Positions 25,401 to 35,703 of a stretch of DNA of 64,000 nt are shown here, in pieces. The translations under genes and the position numbers were made by a program. Position 1 is the first letter of the stretch. Every line of letters begins with the position of its first letter. Under the pieces are notes generated by a model. That model was not told the DNA's origin. It was given only the letters and a program-made list of their open reading frames with translations, and searched no databases. This stretch comes from Effrenium voratum (taxonomy: Eukaryota > Sar > Dinophyceae > Suessiales > Symbiodiniaceae), in contig CAUJNA010003294.1 in NCBI GenBank assembly GCA_963377175.1, forward strand, positions 1,286,001 to 1,350,000. The letters are read 5' to 3'.

Positions 25401-26720
25401 GTTTTGGCGGGCGATTCCCGTTTCCTTTTCAACCCTTTGGCGGATGATCAAATGCCGCAAATGGCGTTTGTTGAGCAGGTTCCTGAAATTGAGCGCGTTT
25501 GGGGTCAAACCGGGACACCCGAGTGAAAAGCGACAAGCACGGCCGATCCATAGGCCCTACTGCCCCCTCTTCACCGCCCCTACCACGTGGCTGCGGCGCT
25601 TCGCCGGCGGTGAGAGGGCTGAAGCGGACGGAGAATCAGTGCGGCACCTGGCGGAACTGGGCTTCCAGAACTCGGGCGAGGAGGAGGAGGCCAACTGGTG
25701 CGGGGCCCGGGTGAGAGAGTCAGAGAGTTCCCAGAGAAGCGCAGAGTGCTTCGGAAGACACAACGAGTCAAGAAATGGATCGCATGGTCGCGTCATTCCT
25801 GAGGGGAACGGTGGGTCATTGAGGGGGTGGCAACATTTCCCTTTGGCCCCAAGGGGCCCAAGATGTTGGCCGAAGCGAGTCGAGGTACGGCAAGATCTCC
25901 GGGGGCCAGCGCTCCAAGGCGGAGCTGGTGGGGCAGGTCTTCATGAGGCCTGCAGTCGACTCGCGTTTTTTTTTTTTGGCCCTAATGCCCAACACAGCCG
26001 TACCATGTTACATCATGTGTAAGTTTTTGGACAACCTTTCGACCTTGGGACGGTTGAACCCCTTGAAACAAGCTTTGGGCCGTCTTTGGGACTTTTTTGG
26101 GACCGCTGTCTCCAGCGCCCCGTGCCCCCAACCGATCGAGGGACCGCTGCCCCGCGGTGCTGCTGATCGACGAGGCGCTGGCGCCGCTGGACTCGGCGTC
26201 CAAGGCGCTGGCGCAGCGGAACCTCAAGGCCTTCTGCAATCAGCGCCTCGGAAGGGGGGCTGGGAGGGCAGGGAGGGCCGGAGGGAGGGGCAGAGCCACT
26301 TGCTGCTTTCTCCACACCTGGGGAGGAGGGTGGGGGGGCGTGGGCCACTGCTCCCACCTCTTCGCTTTGACAAAACCATTCGCGAACTTGGCTGCTCGAG
26401 CTTGGCTTCTCTGTTCCGATCGGCTGGGTGGGTGTTTTCCCAGGTCCGTGGTCCTTGCCATCCACCACCTCGATGCCCACAGCCACTGTGTGGCGAGCGG
26501 CTTCTTCGACGACAACCTCCACTTCGCCAATGGCGTGGCCTCGCTCGTGGGCACCTGCGGGGATGAAAAAAATGAGGGCAGTGCTGGGTGGGTGGGTGGG
26601 TGGGTGGGTGGGTGGGTGGGTGGGTGGGTGGGTGGGTGGGTGGGTGGGTGGGTGGGTGGGTGGGTGGGTGGGTGGGTGGGTGGGTGGGTGGGTGGGTGGG
26701 TGGGTGGCGCCCAGATTTGA
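13455..26720 (+). CDS. ABC transporter (half-transporter: membrane domain then nucleotide-binding domain), about 21 exons
   Basis: Exons that join in frame: 13455-13497, 15055-15119, 15299-15405, 15993-16167, 16461-16610, 16856-16939, 17621-17740, 18202-18263, 18667-18768, 18940-19083, 20143-20249, 20561-20723, 21133-21238, 21984-22115, 23157-23343, 23542-23580, 25044-25198, 25554-25712, 25885-25947, 26141-26242 and 26444 to about 26562. Early exons carry hydrophobic helices (VLGVALPAAFLRYAV; YLVPLSLGRLPLAVLGSLG; PVFALLGFALGAAGLPW; ALHFVGLFALPYM). Late exons are the ATPase: VSVRFEDMTLE, Walker A GPNGCGKSS (from 25044), Q-loop VTQQPYCPLF formed across the 25198/25554 junction, signature ISGGQRSKAEL, Walker B VLLIDEALAPLD, and H-loop AIHHLD. 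It should couple ATP hydrolysis to export of an unknown substrate; GPNGCGKSS resembles ABCD-type pumps, but the signature and D-loop differ. Seventeen of 20 introns have non-GT donors (14 GC, 3 GA), and 18 of 20 acceptors are AG then G. Start ATG 13455 and the C-terminus are unsure: the last exon stays open through a GGGT repeat to a TGA at 26718. Confidence 0.82.
14769..14900. mobile_element. Family C TIR element, copy 1 (ABC intron 1)
   Basis: Begins TGAGCCACAATCAGAGCCCG and ends TACCGGGTTTTGATTATGAC. It shares AGATGAAGGTTAGTAAGGG and ACATGGTTCTGGGT with copies at 20749 and 41557. It abuts a family A copy. Confidence 0.75.
14899..15021 (-). mobile_element. Family A TIR element, copy 1 (ABC intron 1, reverse)
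   Basis: Ends GGCCATGGGTCAAAA and TTTGACCCACAGTC are inverted repeats. The interior contains CCCCCAGTGAACATCCCAA and ACCCACTTTTAGA-type words in reverse of the copy at 33330. It stops 33 bases before the exon at 15055. Confidence 0.75.
15120..15298 (+). mobile_element. Family A element forming an entire ABC intron (introner candidate)
   Basis: The intron between exons 15055-15119 and 15299-15405 is 179 bp, GT-AG, and made of family A sequence: GGCTGTGGTTGTCAAAACC at the left, a second start (GTCAAAACCAATGGTACC) and the full A interior (GGTAGGTGAATTTACCACCC, TATTCACTGGGGGTACGA), ending TTGTGACCCATGCC. The same seven bases, CCAGGTG, lie at 15116-15122 and 15295-15301, and splicing between them restores the coding frame exactly. 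Confidence 0.8.
18037..18083. repeat. (AT)n microsatellite in ABC intron 8
   Basis: Alternating TATATA with short AGTATATA interruptions. Confidence 0.95.
19130..19176. repeat. (ATT)n microsatellite in ABC intron 10
   Basis: TTATTATTATT with interruptions, followed by two copies of a CACCAACCCC...GGGGTACTCCAAA motif at about 19187-19265. Confidence 0.9.
20749..20893. mobile_element. Family C TIR element, copy 2 (ABC intron 12)
   Basis: Starts TGATCCACGTCCTCAAAACC and ends AATACCAGGTTTTGATTGTG. It shares TAATTCTTTACATGCTTCTG-like words with the copy at 41557. It lies 25 bases inside the intron donor at 20724. Confidence 0.8.
22373..22502 (+). mobile_element. Family A TIR element, copy 3 (ABC intron 14)
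   Basis: Inverted ends TGGCTGTGGGTCAAAA and TTTTGACCCACAGCTA. The interior GTGAATTCACCACCC and TATTTTAGTGGGGATTGGGA match the copy at 33330 nearly base for base. Confidence 0.9.
23855..24045. repeat. GC-rich minisatellite GGGGCCCGATC/GGGGCCCGACGGTGCAAT in ABC intron 16
   Basis: Tandem, slightly varying units of GGGGCCCGATC and CGACGGTGCAATC. The longer unit is about 30 bp. Confidence 0.9.
24603..24955. repeat. Degenerate GGAACCCTGGTGGAACC repeat in ABC intron 16
   Basis: Many short units of GGAACC(C/T)TGGTGG and CCGCCCCGGACCACCCCG, followed directly by the Walker A exon at 25044. Confidence 0.85.
26583..26706. repeat. (GGGT)n array, about 30 units
   Basis: An uninterrupted tetranucleotide run immediately 3' of the last recognised ABC exon. 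It is open in the ABC frame, where it would encode Trp-Val-Gly-Gly repeats. Confidence 0.97.
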
Positions 26721-27444
26721 TCTTGATGCTGTTTGATTGGCTGATTTGATCCGGGGATCCCCTTTGGGCACCTGGGATGTTTGCCTTGCCAGGCCTGGCG
26801 GCTTCTTCCACGACTGGACCATTTGGACGTGCGGCCCCCGACGTTTGGGGTTCCACAGCGAACATGCAACACTCAATTTGGCTGTGTGTCAAAATAGGGA
26901 CACCTCCAAAATGGCTTTTCCCTTTGGTTTGTCTTTAAAAAAAAACACTCCAAAAGGGGGTTCCCTCAACAAAAACAAAGCCATTCGGACGATTCTACCC
27001 TTTTGAGGCAAACCCTTTGCCATGGATTTGGACTGGCTGAGGTATGTGATTGCTTCTCGGCTGATATCTTCCGCCGCGCGCGAGCTTCGGCAGGTTCCAG
27101 CGTCCTTTTTCGATGTGTTTGGAAAGACTTGCGAAAGCGAAAGTCCAGGATTCCTGAAGCTGTGATAAGGTGTGCCAACCTTGACGCGGAATGGGACCAT
27201 CTTTGGAGGTCCCCAATCCACCAAACAACCTTGACCGTTTCTCAGGGTCCCGCTTCAACCTTCCTCTCGGTGGCCTTTTAACTGCCTTTCCAAAGAGGGC
27301 GTCCACCCTTTTGAGAAGCGTTTATCTCCTTGGGATGGGGGGGGGGGTGATCATTCCGAGCCCCAGGGTGGCTTCCCCAAGGGTCGCCCCATGTCGGAGC
27401 TTTGGATCCGGCACCGATGGCCCGGTGGAGCAACGGCCGGCGAG
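26721..27444. other. No supported gene; repeat fragment
   Basis: Around 26882-26975 there is a piece (TGTGTCAAAATAGGGACACC, later AAAAGGGGGTTCCCT) resembling one at about 35945-36035, perhaps another short element family. Otherwise nothing clear. Confidence 0.5.
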
Positions 27445-29385
27445 GTGCTGCACAGCCTGGGCGACACCATCCTCAGCGCCTCGCCCGCGCCTTTTTTTTT
27501 TTTGTTTTTTCCCCCCCTCGGAGAACCTGTGGGCCGTTTTTGTTTGTTTGTTTTTTTCACGGAACGGGATGAGGTGCGCTTTTTCGCGCAGGGCTTGATG
27601 AGACAGTGCAAAGGGGGGCGTTTCTCAAAACCAAGACGGGGTGGAGGAAGGTAGAACAGGTCGTTTCCTCTTGTTTTCCCTTTAAAAGAACCCCCCCCTC
27701 AGCCAGTTTCCTGCATTTGAGGCGCCGCGGTGGCCAAGTACTTTGACTCCGTGGTGAAAGCCATTTGCTCCTCGGCTCGACTCACTTTTGAAGGTGTCTG
27801 CTCTTCTGAGAGGATCCAGGACGCCCCGTTCAGGTTGAAAGGACCCAAAAGGACAGCCGCCATTTTTGGGGAGGCCCCCTCTCAAGAGAAACAGATGCGC
27901 TCTCTTCACCTTTGTTACTCACCCACGTGCCCCTTTTTCGGTTGGGGGGGGGGGGGGAACACGAGCGAGCCGCAGGCGGCGTGGTGGGCATCATCTTCCC
28001 GACTTGGGCCAAAGACCTGGAGATGGTAGGTTCCGTTGATCAAAGGCCAACCACTGCAGCTGTAGGTGTCCTTTTTGGTTGATTTGGTTGAAAAGTGGAG
28101 GGCCCTGGTTTACCTGATGGTTCAAGCAACTACCAGGGCCATCTATTTTCCCAAAAAAGGACACCTATGACAGCGACGACTCCTATGGCCGGAGCTTTTG
28201 TTTGAGAGCCCCGCTTCAGAAGGCCTGGAGGGTCTCCGAAAAAACATTGCCGAGGCAGTGAGCTACATAGTTGGCTGGGAGGATTTGAACCCGGCCAGTG
28301 CTGCAGGCAAGGGAGCTGCTTGCTTCGTGTTCAAGGAACTGAATCGAATTTTTAGCTAGATTGTCCGGACTGGACAATGCATGCGTTTGTTTGCTGCTGA
28401 AGTGAACTCCGATTTCTGTCGCCCATATCAGCACTACAAGAAAACGACGACAATGCTACTGCAGAAGTGCTGCTGTCGCCTCTGGTCTCTCCTGTGTCGT
28501 TGTTTTTGCTATGCAGCAGTTATGCAACCTAGGACTTGCAAGACATGGGTGTCAAAGGTTCTCGACATACCAAAAGACTTCCATGCAATAGGCAGGATGT
28601 GGCGTCGTCACCGCTCGTTTCACCTCAGTTCTTTCCTATGTGCCTGCGCGGCAGGTCAGTTGAAGATGCTGGGTGGCATTGCAGCTTGCCTCATATACTT
28701 TTGGAGGGAGGACGCCCTGCGCAAGTGCAGTGCTCAACCCTCCAGTGCTGGTAGCAGCTTATTGTGTCGGATATCGGTGTCGGAGTCGGAATAGCTCATC
28801 TTGGAAGTATATTAGTTGGCAGTTTTGATGCGTTCTTTCATGCTTGTTGTTTTGCATTTGCATTTGTTGCCAACAACTGTTTGCTTGAACACCGCGCGCT
28901 ATCACTTGGATTCAGAATCGTTTGAGTCGCCATGGTATCCTAAAGGGCACCCGGCATGCGAGGGCGGGAACTGCCCCCGGCTTTCTGAAGGCGAGGGAAG
29001 AACAGAACTAGCGCAGCCTTCAGATCCGATCGTAGGGCGATCACCTGGGGGCGCCTCAAAGGGCTGTACCGCTCTCCAAGTGTTGGGCCCACCCAAAAGG
29101 CGCAAACGGCATCCGGCCGTTTTTTTCTCGAGTGGGTGAACCACAGCAGCCGCCCCCCCAAACAGATTGCCGAAAAAAAAGGTTGACCCTCGAACCGGTT
29201 GGGGCCAAAAAGAACGGCGCAGGCGGGTCCCGTGGTCGAACCCCCCGCCGCTTCCGGGGGGTTCGAAGTTCGGCCGGGTGGGGAGGGCGTGACGTACGTG
29301 CGAGGTGGTGATCGTGGGTTCCTTTGCCTACGTCCTGGGCCGTTCGCAGGCAGAGAAGCTTTCCAAGGCTGTGCTGGAGGCGGCA
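27445..29385 (+). CDS. Unrecognised protein, four-exon chain
   Basis: Exons 27445-27475, 27722-27766, 27976-28025 and 29305 to about 29385 join in phase (1, 1, 0) with GC, GC and GT donors and AG-then-G acceptors. The spliced product reads VLHSLGDTILSAAVAKYFDS, then VVKAICGGVVGIIFPTW, AKDLEM, and VVIVGSFAYVLGRSQAEKL. The alternation of hydrophobic strands and charged helices looks like a real globular domain, but I do not recognise it. The last intron is long (1.28 kb), so that join is the weakest. It could be the 3' part of the ABC locus or a separate gene. Confidence 0.45.
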
Positions 29386-31525
29386 GTGGGGTGCTGGTGC
29401 TGGTGCTGGTGGTGGTGGTGGTGGTGGTGGTGGCGGCGGCGGCGGTGGTGGTGGTGGCGGGGTTTTTCAAAACCTGTTCCATTGAGAGGATCTTTTATTT
29501 GGTCAGCATTTTTTGAGTGATGGGACTTGTTTGCAGCACTGGGAAGCGGGAACCCTTTTCGTTGCACCGCCGATGTCTTTCGCAACGGAGGTGGAGAAGC
29601 TGGAAGGCCAGCGTTCGCGCGTGGTGGAGATGACCTGATGGCAGAGGCCTAAGCATCGGGGCCTGTCAGCGCTTCTTGATTGTGGGGCGCGAAGCAGAAA
29701 GCCAGCGGTCAATGGGGGAGGTGGATCCTTGCTGTTCGGCTGCACAGTACTTTGGGAATCAGGACTTGTGCTGTGCTTCTTTTGCTAGCGCTGTGAAACA
29801 CCTGACGGCCCAGGCATGCGTTGCAGCGTGGAAAAGTGCGTGGGCGTCGCGCAGAGTGTGGAATCAGGTTTCTGAGCCATGCGGTTTGAATCGATAAGTG
29901 GCCTAGACGCCCGAGTCACGTGAGCCCTTGCTTGATCGAGTGTCAGTCAATGCCCGAACCGGCCGCACTCAAAGCTGACACAGGCAGAGTGAACATGGCG
30001 GCAAACAAACTCACCACCTTGAAACCAAGAAACACACCGATGTGGGTTTCTCCAAGACCCCCCCCCCCCCCAGCCAGACCATTTTTTGCTCGCCAAGCTG
30101 ACAGACCAAAAGGAGCTTCCAAGATGCTCACGACAAAACCCATGGCCTCTTTCAATGGCCACAGGTTGCCGCGGGGCTGAGTTGCACCTGTGAGCTGAGC
30201 TTGGGAAAGCCATGAGCTGGATCCTCAGAGCTGAAGGGAGCTGAAGGGAGCTGAAGGGAGCTGAAGGGAGCTGAAGGGAGCTGAAGGGAGCTGAAGGGAG
30301 CTGAAGGGAGCTGAATTGGACGTCGCGGGCTAAGCAAGCCGCGCTTCTTTGGAGGGGGTATTATTTTTGGTGTTTTTTTGTTTCTAGCCGCTTTTGGCTC
30401 CATGGCTTCTTGATTTCTTTTTTTTTGGCTCCATCCTTGTGAAAGTGATGGGCTAGATGGCTGCGATGGCCATCAGCCGGTGATCCAGGTGCATGAAGCG
30501 TCGCTTCAAGCCAAACATTGCCCCTGTGAAGCTTGTGCTATCTTCAGCTGGTTTGTGGAGGGGCTATTTGTAGATGTATTCATCCAATCCTTTCCAAGGC
30601 CGACATTCTGGTTTTTGTCCACCTGCATGCAACTTGATGTCAGTCTTGTAGGCGTCACCCTTCGGCTTTGGATAGCCACCGTCAGCGAGAACGGCCGACC
30701 CCGCAGCTTTCCTCGGCTCCCAGGCAAGCGCCGCATCGGCGGGCACTTCGGCGCGGCTTTGGGCGCAGCTTGGGCTTAAAAGCGGTTGACACCGAAGGCT
30801 GGTTGGCCGTGGCTTACATAAAGACCAAAACCTTTATTTTTGAGCCATACCCAGTTGGCGCTTGGGGCAAGTTGAGGCACCGGTTTGCACATGTTCTGAA
30901 CAGGTCCGCCGGTTCCATTGAGTCTGCAGATGGCTCAGCAGGCAAGGAAACGGCCTGCAAACGGCCGGCCTGAGGCTGCTACGAAGCGCCAGCGCGATTG
31001 GCGGGATGAGGCCAACTTGCTTTTCTGAGTCGTCGGAATTCTTTGTGCGGCAGTGCCTCCACAAACGGCTTGCGCATGGAGACCTTAAATGCCAGAGGGA
31101 AACATCCAGAGGAATCAGTGCATGTTCTTGGGAGCACATGGCATGCTTCCAGGGGATGTTGTAGCTTGAGTGGTCATCGAGCTTTGTCTTGCATGCTGGC
31201 ATGTCTTGCTTGCAAACAGTCACGCAATGGGCCGAGCAACCAGGAGCGTGTACACATAGGCTGCACAAAATGGATGCATCCTTTTCGAGCGGCATTCTGT
31301 TTCAACACACCATGCCATGCCCGAGATATTAGGTTGCACCTGCTATTCTCAATGACTTGGCTTTCGCCCAATTGCCTCCTTCCGGTCGGGCCTGCGAGGT
31401 AGAAGAGGAAGCGCCGGCCGACAGCAAGGCACCGAAAGACCGAAACTCGGAGCCTTTGAGATACGCCTGCGGACTGAACATTGGCCCAGCGAACACTGGC
31501 TCAAGCTCGGAGGAAGTGTTTGGCA
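29386..31525. other. No supported gene; simple repeats
   Basis: A GGT/GGC run lies at about 29398-29460 and a perfect 10-bp array (AGCTGAAGGG, about nine units) at about 30227-30314. Other open frames lack motifs. Confidence 0.6.
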
Positions 31526-32473
31526 ATGGAAAGCCTAGACATGGAGTCAGACGAGCTCAATGCTCAGGCCGAGGCTCCATTGTGGCGGCAACTCCCCACT
31601 GCATGGATTCACATGGTCATTGTCGAGTGTGCCCCCATCTATTTGGCAGTCTTCGCATGGCTGAGATTGATCGCAAACGTGAATCTGCGAACGGCAATGG
31701 GATCGCAATTTGAGCTCAGCAGCCGCCTGGAAGGCTACTTCTATTATTTGTTTCTCTTTGGCTCCACTGAATCGACTACGACCTACTTGCCCAATGTCAC
31801 CGACACCTTTTTCCTGGGCCATGCGCAGAAATCAGAGAGCGTTTTCTACAATGGTACAATGCTTACGCTTCCAGCCACAAGCATCGATGGCGCCAACATT
31901 CCCTGGATTGTGTTGGTGTGGCTGCTACCGGCCGGGGCTGCTTTGCTTTTGCTGCTTTACTTTGTCGTTGCAGTGAAGCGCGGAATCTGGAGCTTTGACA
32001 GCGGGGAGTATTTGCACTTCTCGTGGGACATCATACAGGCACCAGAATATAAGTGGTGTGTCGGCCTAATGTCTTTGGCTGCCATCCTGCTTCCAGTGCT
32101 GTGGACCGGTCAGATCCTGGCGTTCAATTTGCAGGACCAGTGGCGGGTGCTGCAAGGCAGTATCTTAAGCGGGGTGCTTCTGCTGTTTGCCCTGAACCAG
32201 CTGGCATTCCCAAATGTGCCTCGTCATGATTGGGGCTCAGACTTCAAGAAGATCACCTTCCGCCGTCCCTTCTTGCACCTATTCCTGGGCACCAACAAGA
32301 GCTTTGCTCTGAAGCTGATCGATGCGCTGTGGGCTGCACAGCATGGCGATGCCTCGCGCTTGAGGAGGTACCTGGTTGATGCGAACTTGGCTCCCGTGGT
32401 CCTTCAAATCTGCAGCGAGGCCCAAGAAGCCGAAAGGATGCATAGAGCAGGCGACGCCGACGAGAGCGAGTAG
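31526..32473 (+). CDS. Intronless multi-pass membrane protein, unknown family
   Basis: One open frame of 315 residues from the ATG at 31526 (an in-frame ATG at about 31481 would add 15). Four hydrophobic segments are visible: VIVECAPIYLAVFAWLRLI, IPWIVLVWLLPAGAALLLLL, CVGLMSLAAILLPVLWTG and ILSGVLLLFALNQLAF. A 70-residue loop with three N-x-S/T sites lies between the first two and would be extracytoplasmic. The tail (after residue about 245) is soluble, with FLGTNKSFALKLIDALW and two short Ala/Leu-rich helices like an ankyrin-type or helical hairpin end, finishing in an acidic DADESE. The frame is far longer than chance ORFs nearby and ends at a clean stop. No family was recognised. Confidence 0.72.
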   Translation: MESLDMESDELNAQAEAPLWRQLPTAWIHMVIVECAPIYLAVFAWLRLIANVNLRTAMGSQFELSSRLEGYFYYLFLFGSTESTTTYLPNVTDTFFLGHAQKSESVFYNGTMLTLPATSIDGANIPWIVLVWLLPAGAALLLLLYFVVAVKRGIWSFDSGEYLHFSWDIIQAPEYKWCVGLMSLAAILLPVLWTGQILAFNLQDQWRVLQGSILSGVLLLFALNQLAFPNVPRHDWGSDFKKITFRRPFLHLFLGTNKSFALKLIDALWAAQHGDASRLRRYLVDANLAPVVLQICSEAQEAERMHRAGDADESE

Positions 32474-33284
32474 CGACGGCGTGAGCGACGCATGCCGTTG
32501 CCCACCCTTGGGCCATTCCTCAGCCGGCAGCTTTGCGGTGTGGAAAAAGAAAGCGAAGATCCCCGCAATAGCATGCCTTCAAGCAGGGCAGACGCAGTTT
32601 GAAGCACAGAGGCAAGCACTGCATTGCACGGGTGACTTGTCACCAGGCTGACGAGGATGATGACTCAGAAGAGGCTGTGTGAATGTCACCTTTTGTTCCG
32701 CGAGGTGGAATGAAGCCAGGTCTGCAGCAGTCTGCAGGGAACGTAACACAACTTGCATGATCTTGCTTTTGCTTTCCTTCTTTTCCAGGTGTTGCCACAT
32801 GTTTTATCCTTTTTAGCGATTCCACAGCACGCAGACACGTTTGATGTAGTTGAGAACGAGTTGTTGGATCTTCCCGGCTTCTGATGAGCAAACCTTGCCC
32901 AGAGATCCATCGGGCAGTTTGTCAGGCAATGCTGGACCCAGGCACACCGCTTCCCTCGGAGGAAGAGGCTGGCAAGCACACGAGTTGCGTTCTGCTCGTC
33001 GGGAACAGATTGTTTTTTTTTTGCTTCCACGGGTTGTTTTTTTTTTGGTTTGCAATGATTCCCTGGTTTTGAAAGGCTTACATACTTGCAACACTTAGGG
33101 AATCTATGCCAGGGTGAAGCTGGGGTGAAGAAGTAGCAGCATCTATGCTAGAGGCCTGCAAATGATTCGCCGGGTTTCTGTTTGAACGGTGCCGCGACAT
33201 CCCAGTGGCTTGTCAGCGCATTCTCCTGCTGTGTTGCAAGGAAGAGGCTGCGCCGAAGGCCCCGGTGAGAGAAGAGCCCCGATG
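32474..33284. other. No supported gene
   Basis: Probable 3' flank of the membrane-protein gene. T-runs occur at about 33009-33018 and 33037-33046. No motif-bearing frame. Confidence 0.5.
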
Positions 33285-33600
33285 CATCCACCCAAGCTGA
33301 TTCAAGTTGACTGCATTTGTTCGACTATATGGCTGTGGCTCAAAACCAATGGGATCCCATTTTGGGGTAGGTGAATTCACCACCCATTTTAGGACCTATT
33401 TTAGTGGGGATTGGGATGTTCACTGGGGGCTAACCGGGCTTTTGACCCACGGCCATCTACCCGAGCTGATCTAAGTTGACTGCATTTGTTCGACTATATG
33501 GCTGTGGGTCAAAAATAGGTACTCCAAATGGAACCCTAGTAAGTGGAAACATGGACAAAACCTGCGGTCCCGTGGTGGTTGAATTTTGACCCATACCCAT
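33285..33600 (+). mobile_element. Adjacent family A and family B TIR elements behind a duplicated 54-bp leader
   Basis: A full A copy spans 33330-33455 (TGGCTGTGGCTCAAAACC ... TTTTGACCCACGGCCA) and a full B copy 33499-33600 (TGGCTGTGGGTCAAAAATAG ... TTTTGACCCATACCC). The roughly 54 bp before each, including TTGACTGCATTTGTTCGACT, is nearly identical (33285-33338 and 33453-33506). Confidence 0.88.
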
Positions 33601-34788
33601 ATTTCCGCTTGGTTTGGATGCCACTGATTGGACCATTGGCACCGCTGCCCCGTCCTTGGTCAGAACTCGCAGGTGGACGATGCGCCGGCTTCTGCCCCTG
33701 ATGCTGCGGCTGAGGCGGTGCTGGCACCGGCCATTTTTTTTGGCCGGAGTGGACATGAAAAGTGGTTCTTTGTTGCGTAGCAAGTAAGCGTGCGCTTTGT
33801 CCCCTACCCCTCATGAGAGATTAGTTCTTTTTCCACTGTTGCAGGCCAGTACGAGACTTGCTCTGGGGGTTTGCCTTCTTGCTTGCATGTTTGGATTTCG
33901 GGCCAGGGTTACTGCTCGAAGTGGTTACCAATGGCCGTGCACCTTGCCTCCCATGTTTGGCCGTTGGACGTTTATTTCCCCTGTTGTTCAACAGCGAGCC
34001 AATTCCCGGGGCCATCAACTTGGGGCATCCTTCGAAATCAGTTCGGAGGAAATCTGATTCCATGGGGGTGTGACCCCTGACCGGTTGCTTTTCGTTTGGT
34101 TTCCCTTTGGATCCCAAACAAAGGAGGTCCCGATGTTTGGACACGGCCCGTAGCGCTGCACGAAGGCTGACGCAGCGCCAACAGCTGGCTACTCAGTCGG
34201 TCAGACATTCCTTTTGTGACCCTCGGTAGGGGTACTCCGTGCTCTCAGGCAACCCTTACTTGGTGGTTTGGATTGGTGGATTTGGATAGAACCACTGGCT
34301 TTTGTGGAGGACAAATGGGAGACCCCTCCTTTGTCACAAAACCACCAGTCCAAGCCACCAAGTAGAAGGAAGCTCTTTAAACCAGCCGAACAAAGGATAC
34401 CGTCAACAAAATCTTGGACCCCCATGGTTTTTCTTTTCGATGTCAATGTGTGCGTGGTCTTGGAATTCGGGAATCTCAGAATTTTTTGTCTGTACTGGTT
34501 CTTCAGGAGTGCACAAGCGTTATCCGGCTCCCAGAACATGGCGATGACCCGATTCTGAGCAATGTGATCCTTTTTCAAGCAGCCTGCCTTTCCACGACGC
34601 GTGTTCAACAACCTACCTCGGTCAGTTGTGCCCAGCCAACCCATGCTACACATCAATCTCATGCCACGTATCCACCCCATGCGACGCCTCCAACCCATGC
34701 TAAACAGTGAATTCCTATTCTGTCCATCCTACCCATCCCGTCCGCGTCCAAGTTGCCAATCTTCCTGCGGAGGATGCGCCGCCCGAAG

Positions 34789-34823
<35 letters not shown>

Positions 34824-35703
34824 GCGGAGGCTCCCTGAGAGGTTCCATTTTCCAGGGTTCCATTTTGGGGTACCTATTTTTGACCCGAATCCTTGACTGC
34901 CTTTGTCCTCAGCGTCAGCCTTCATTTGATGCTGGAAGCCTTTCGCAGTTGCATTGCACATGGTCGCCAAGGCTTTAGAAGGCCACCACAGCTTCGATGC
35001 TTTTTCAAGATCACGTCCTCCCATCTTCCAACTTTTCCTCCCAAGTCACTGGGCGCTTCGCAGGCTGAAGCAGTGACTGATGCAGGCCGCACGCCTCGGA
35101 TGGTGTCGAACCTTCTCGTGTTGCAAGCACAAATTGCCGATGCGCATGGGTGTTCAATGACTATAATACATAGATATGTATGAACTGTATGAGTATGTGT
35201 CGTTGCAGGTCTTCTTTTTTTTAGGGCACCATGTTTGGGATCATGTTTGAAGGAAATCACTTGGGGGTTTCCCCTGTTTTGAGACATAGCCATAATCTGT
35301 GTATGCGCAGCATTGTACACCTCAGCAGAGGAATCTGGAACCCATTGGGTACTCAGATATGTCTGAACTAAGGAAGCCAACAAGAGCACTTTGAGTACTG
35401 TGTGTGTGTATGTTTTTTTTTTTTTTTGAAAATATGTAAACCATGTACTATTATTATTATTATTATTAGTAGTAGTATTGTTATTGTTATGAATATTGTT
35501 TGAGATTCAAGGCCAGGCATACTGGGGACTTGACAAGTTGCATCCCGCGAGGCCCTGCCAGCGCATCGAATCCAGTGGCCGCGGGCTCGAGCGGCAGGCA
35601 TGCCGGTCCATGTTTCCACTTACCAGGGCAGCCCATTTTGGTACCGGTGTTTTGAGCCACAGCCATGCGTCGAAAGGACAAGAGTCTTGAGGAGGCCAAC
35701 CGT
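33601..35703. other. Mostly non-coding; possible disordered-protein exons
   Basis: Two GC-rich pieces encode Ala/Pro/acidic sequence in one frame: after CAG at about 33672 (VDDAPASAPDAAAEA) and at about 34758-34830 (LPAEDAPPEE then poly-Ala from an AGC run at 34794-34822). They may be linker exons of one protein, but no domain supports this. A T-run and a TTA/ATT microsatellite lie at about 35411-35480. Confidence 0.3.

Noticed and set aside
26013..26892. Long reverse-strand frames of Pro-Thr-His repeats
   Set aside because: They are the (GGGT)n array read backwards; the real coding signal here is the + strand ABC exons.
34794..34822. AGC run as a polyglutamine tract
   Set aside because: Whether it is exonic is unclear, and the neighbouring acidic/Pro-rich frame reads it as poly-Ala; left as a microsatellite with a weak coding possibility.
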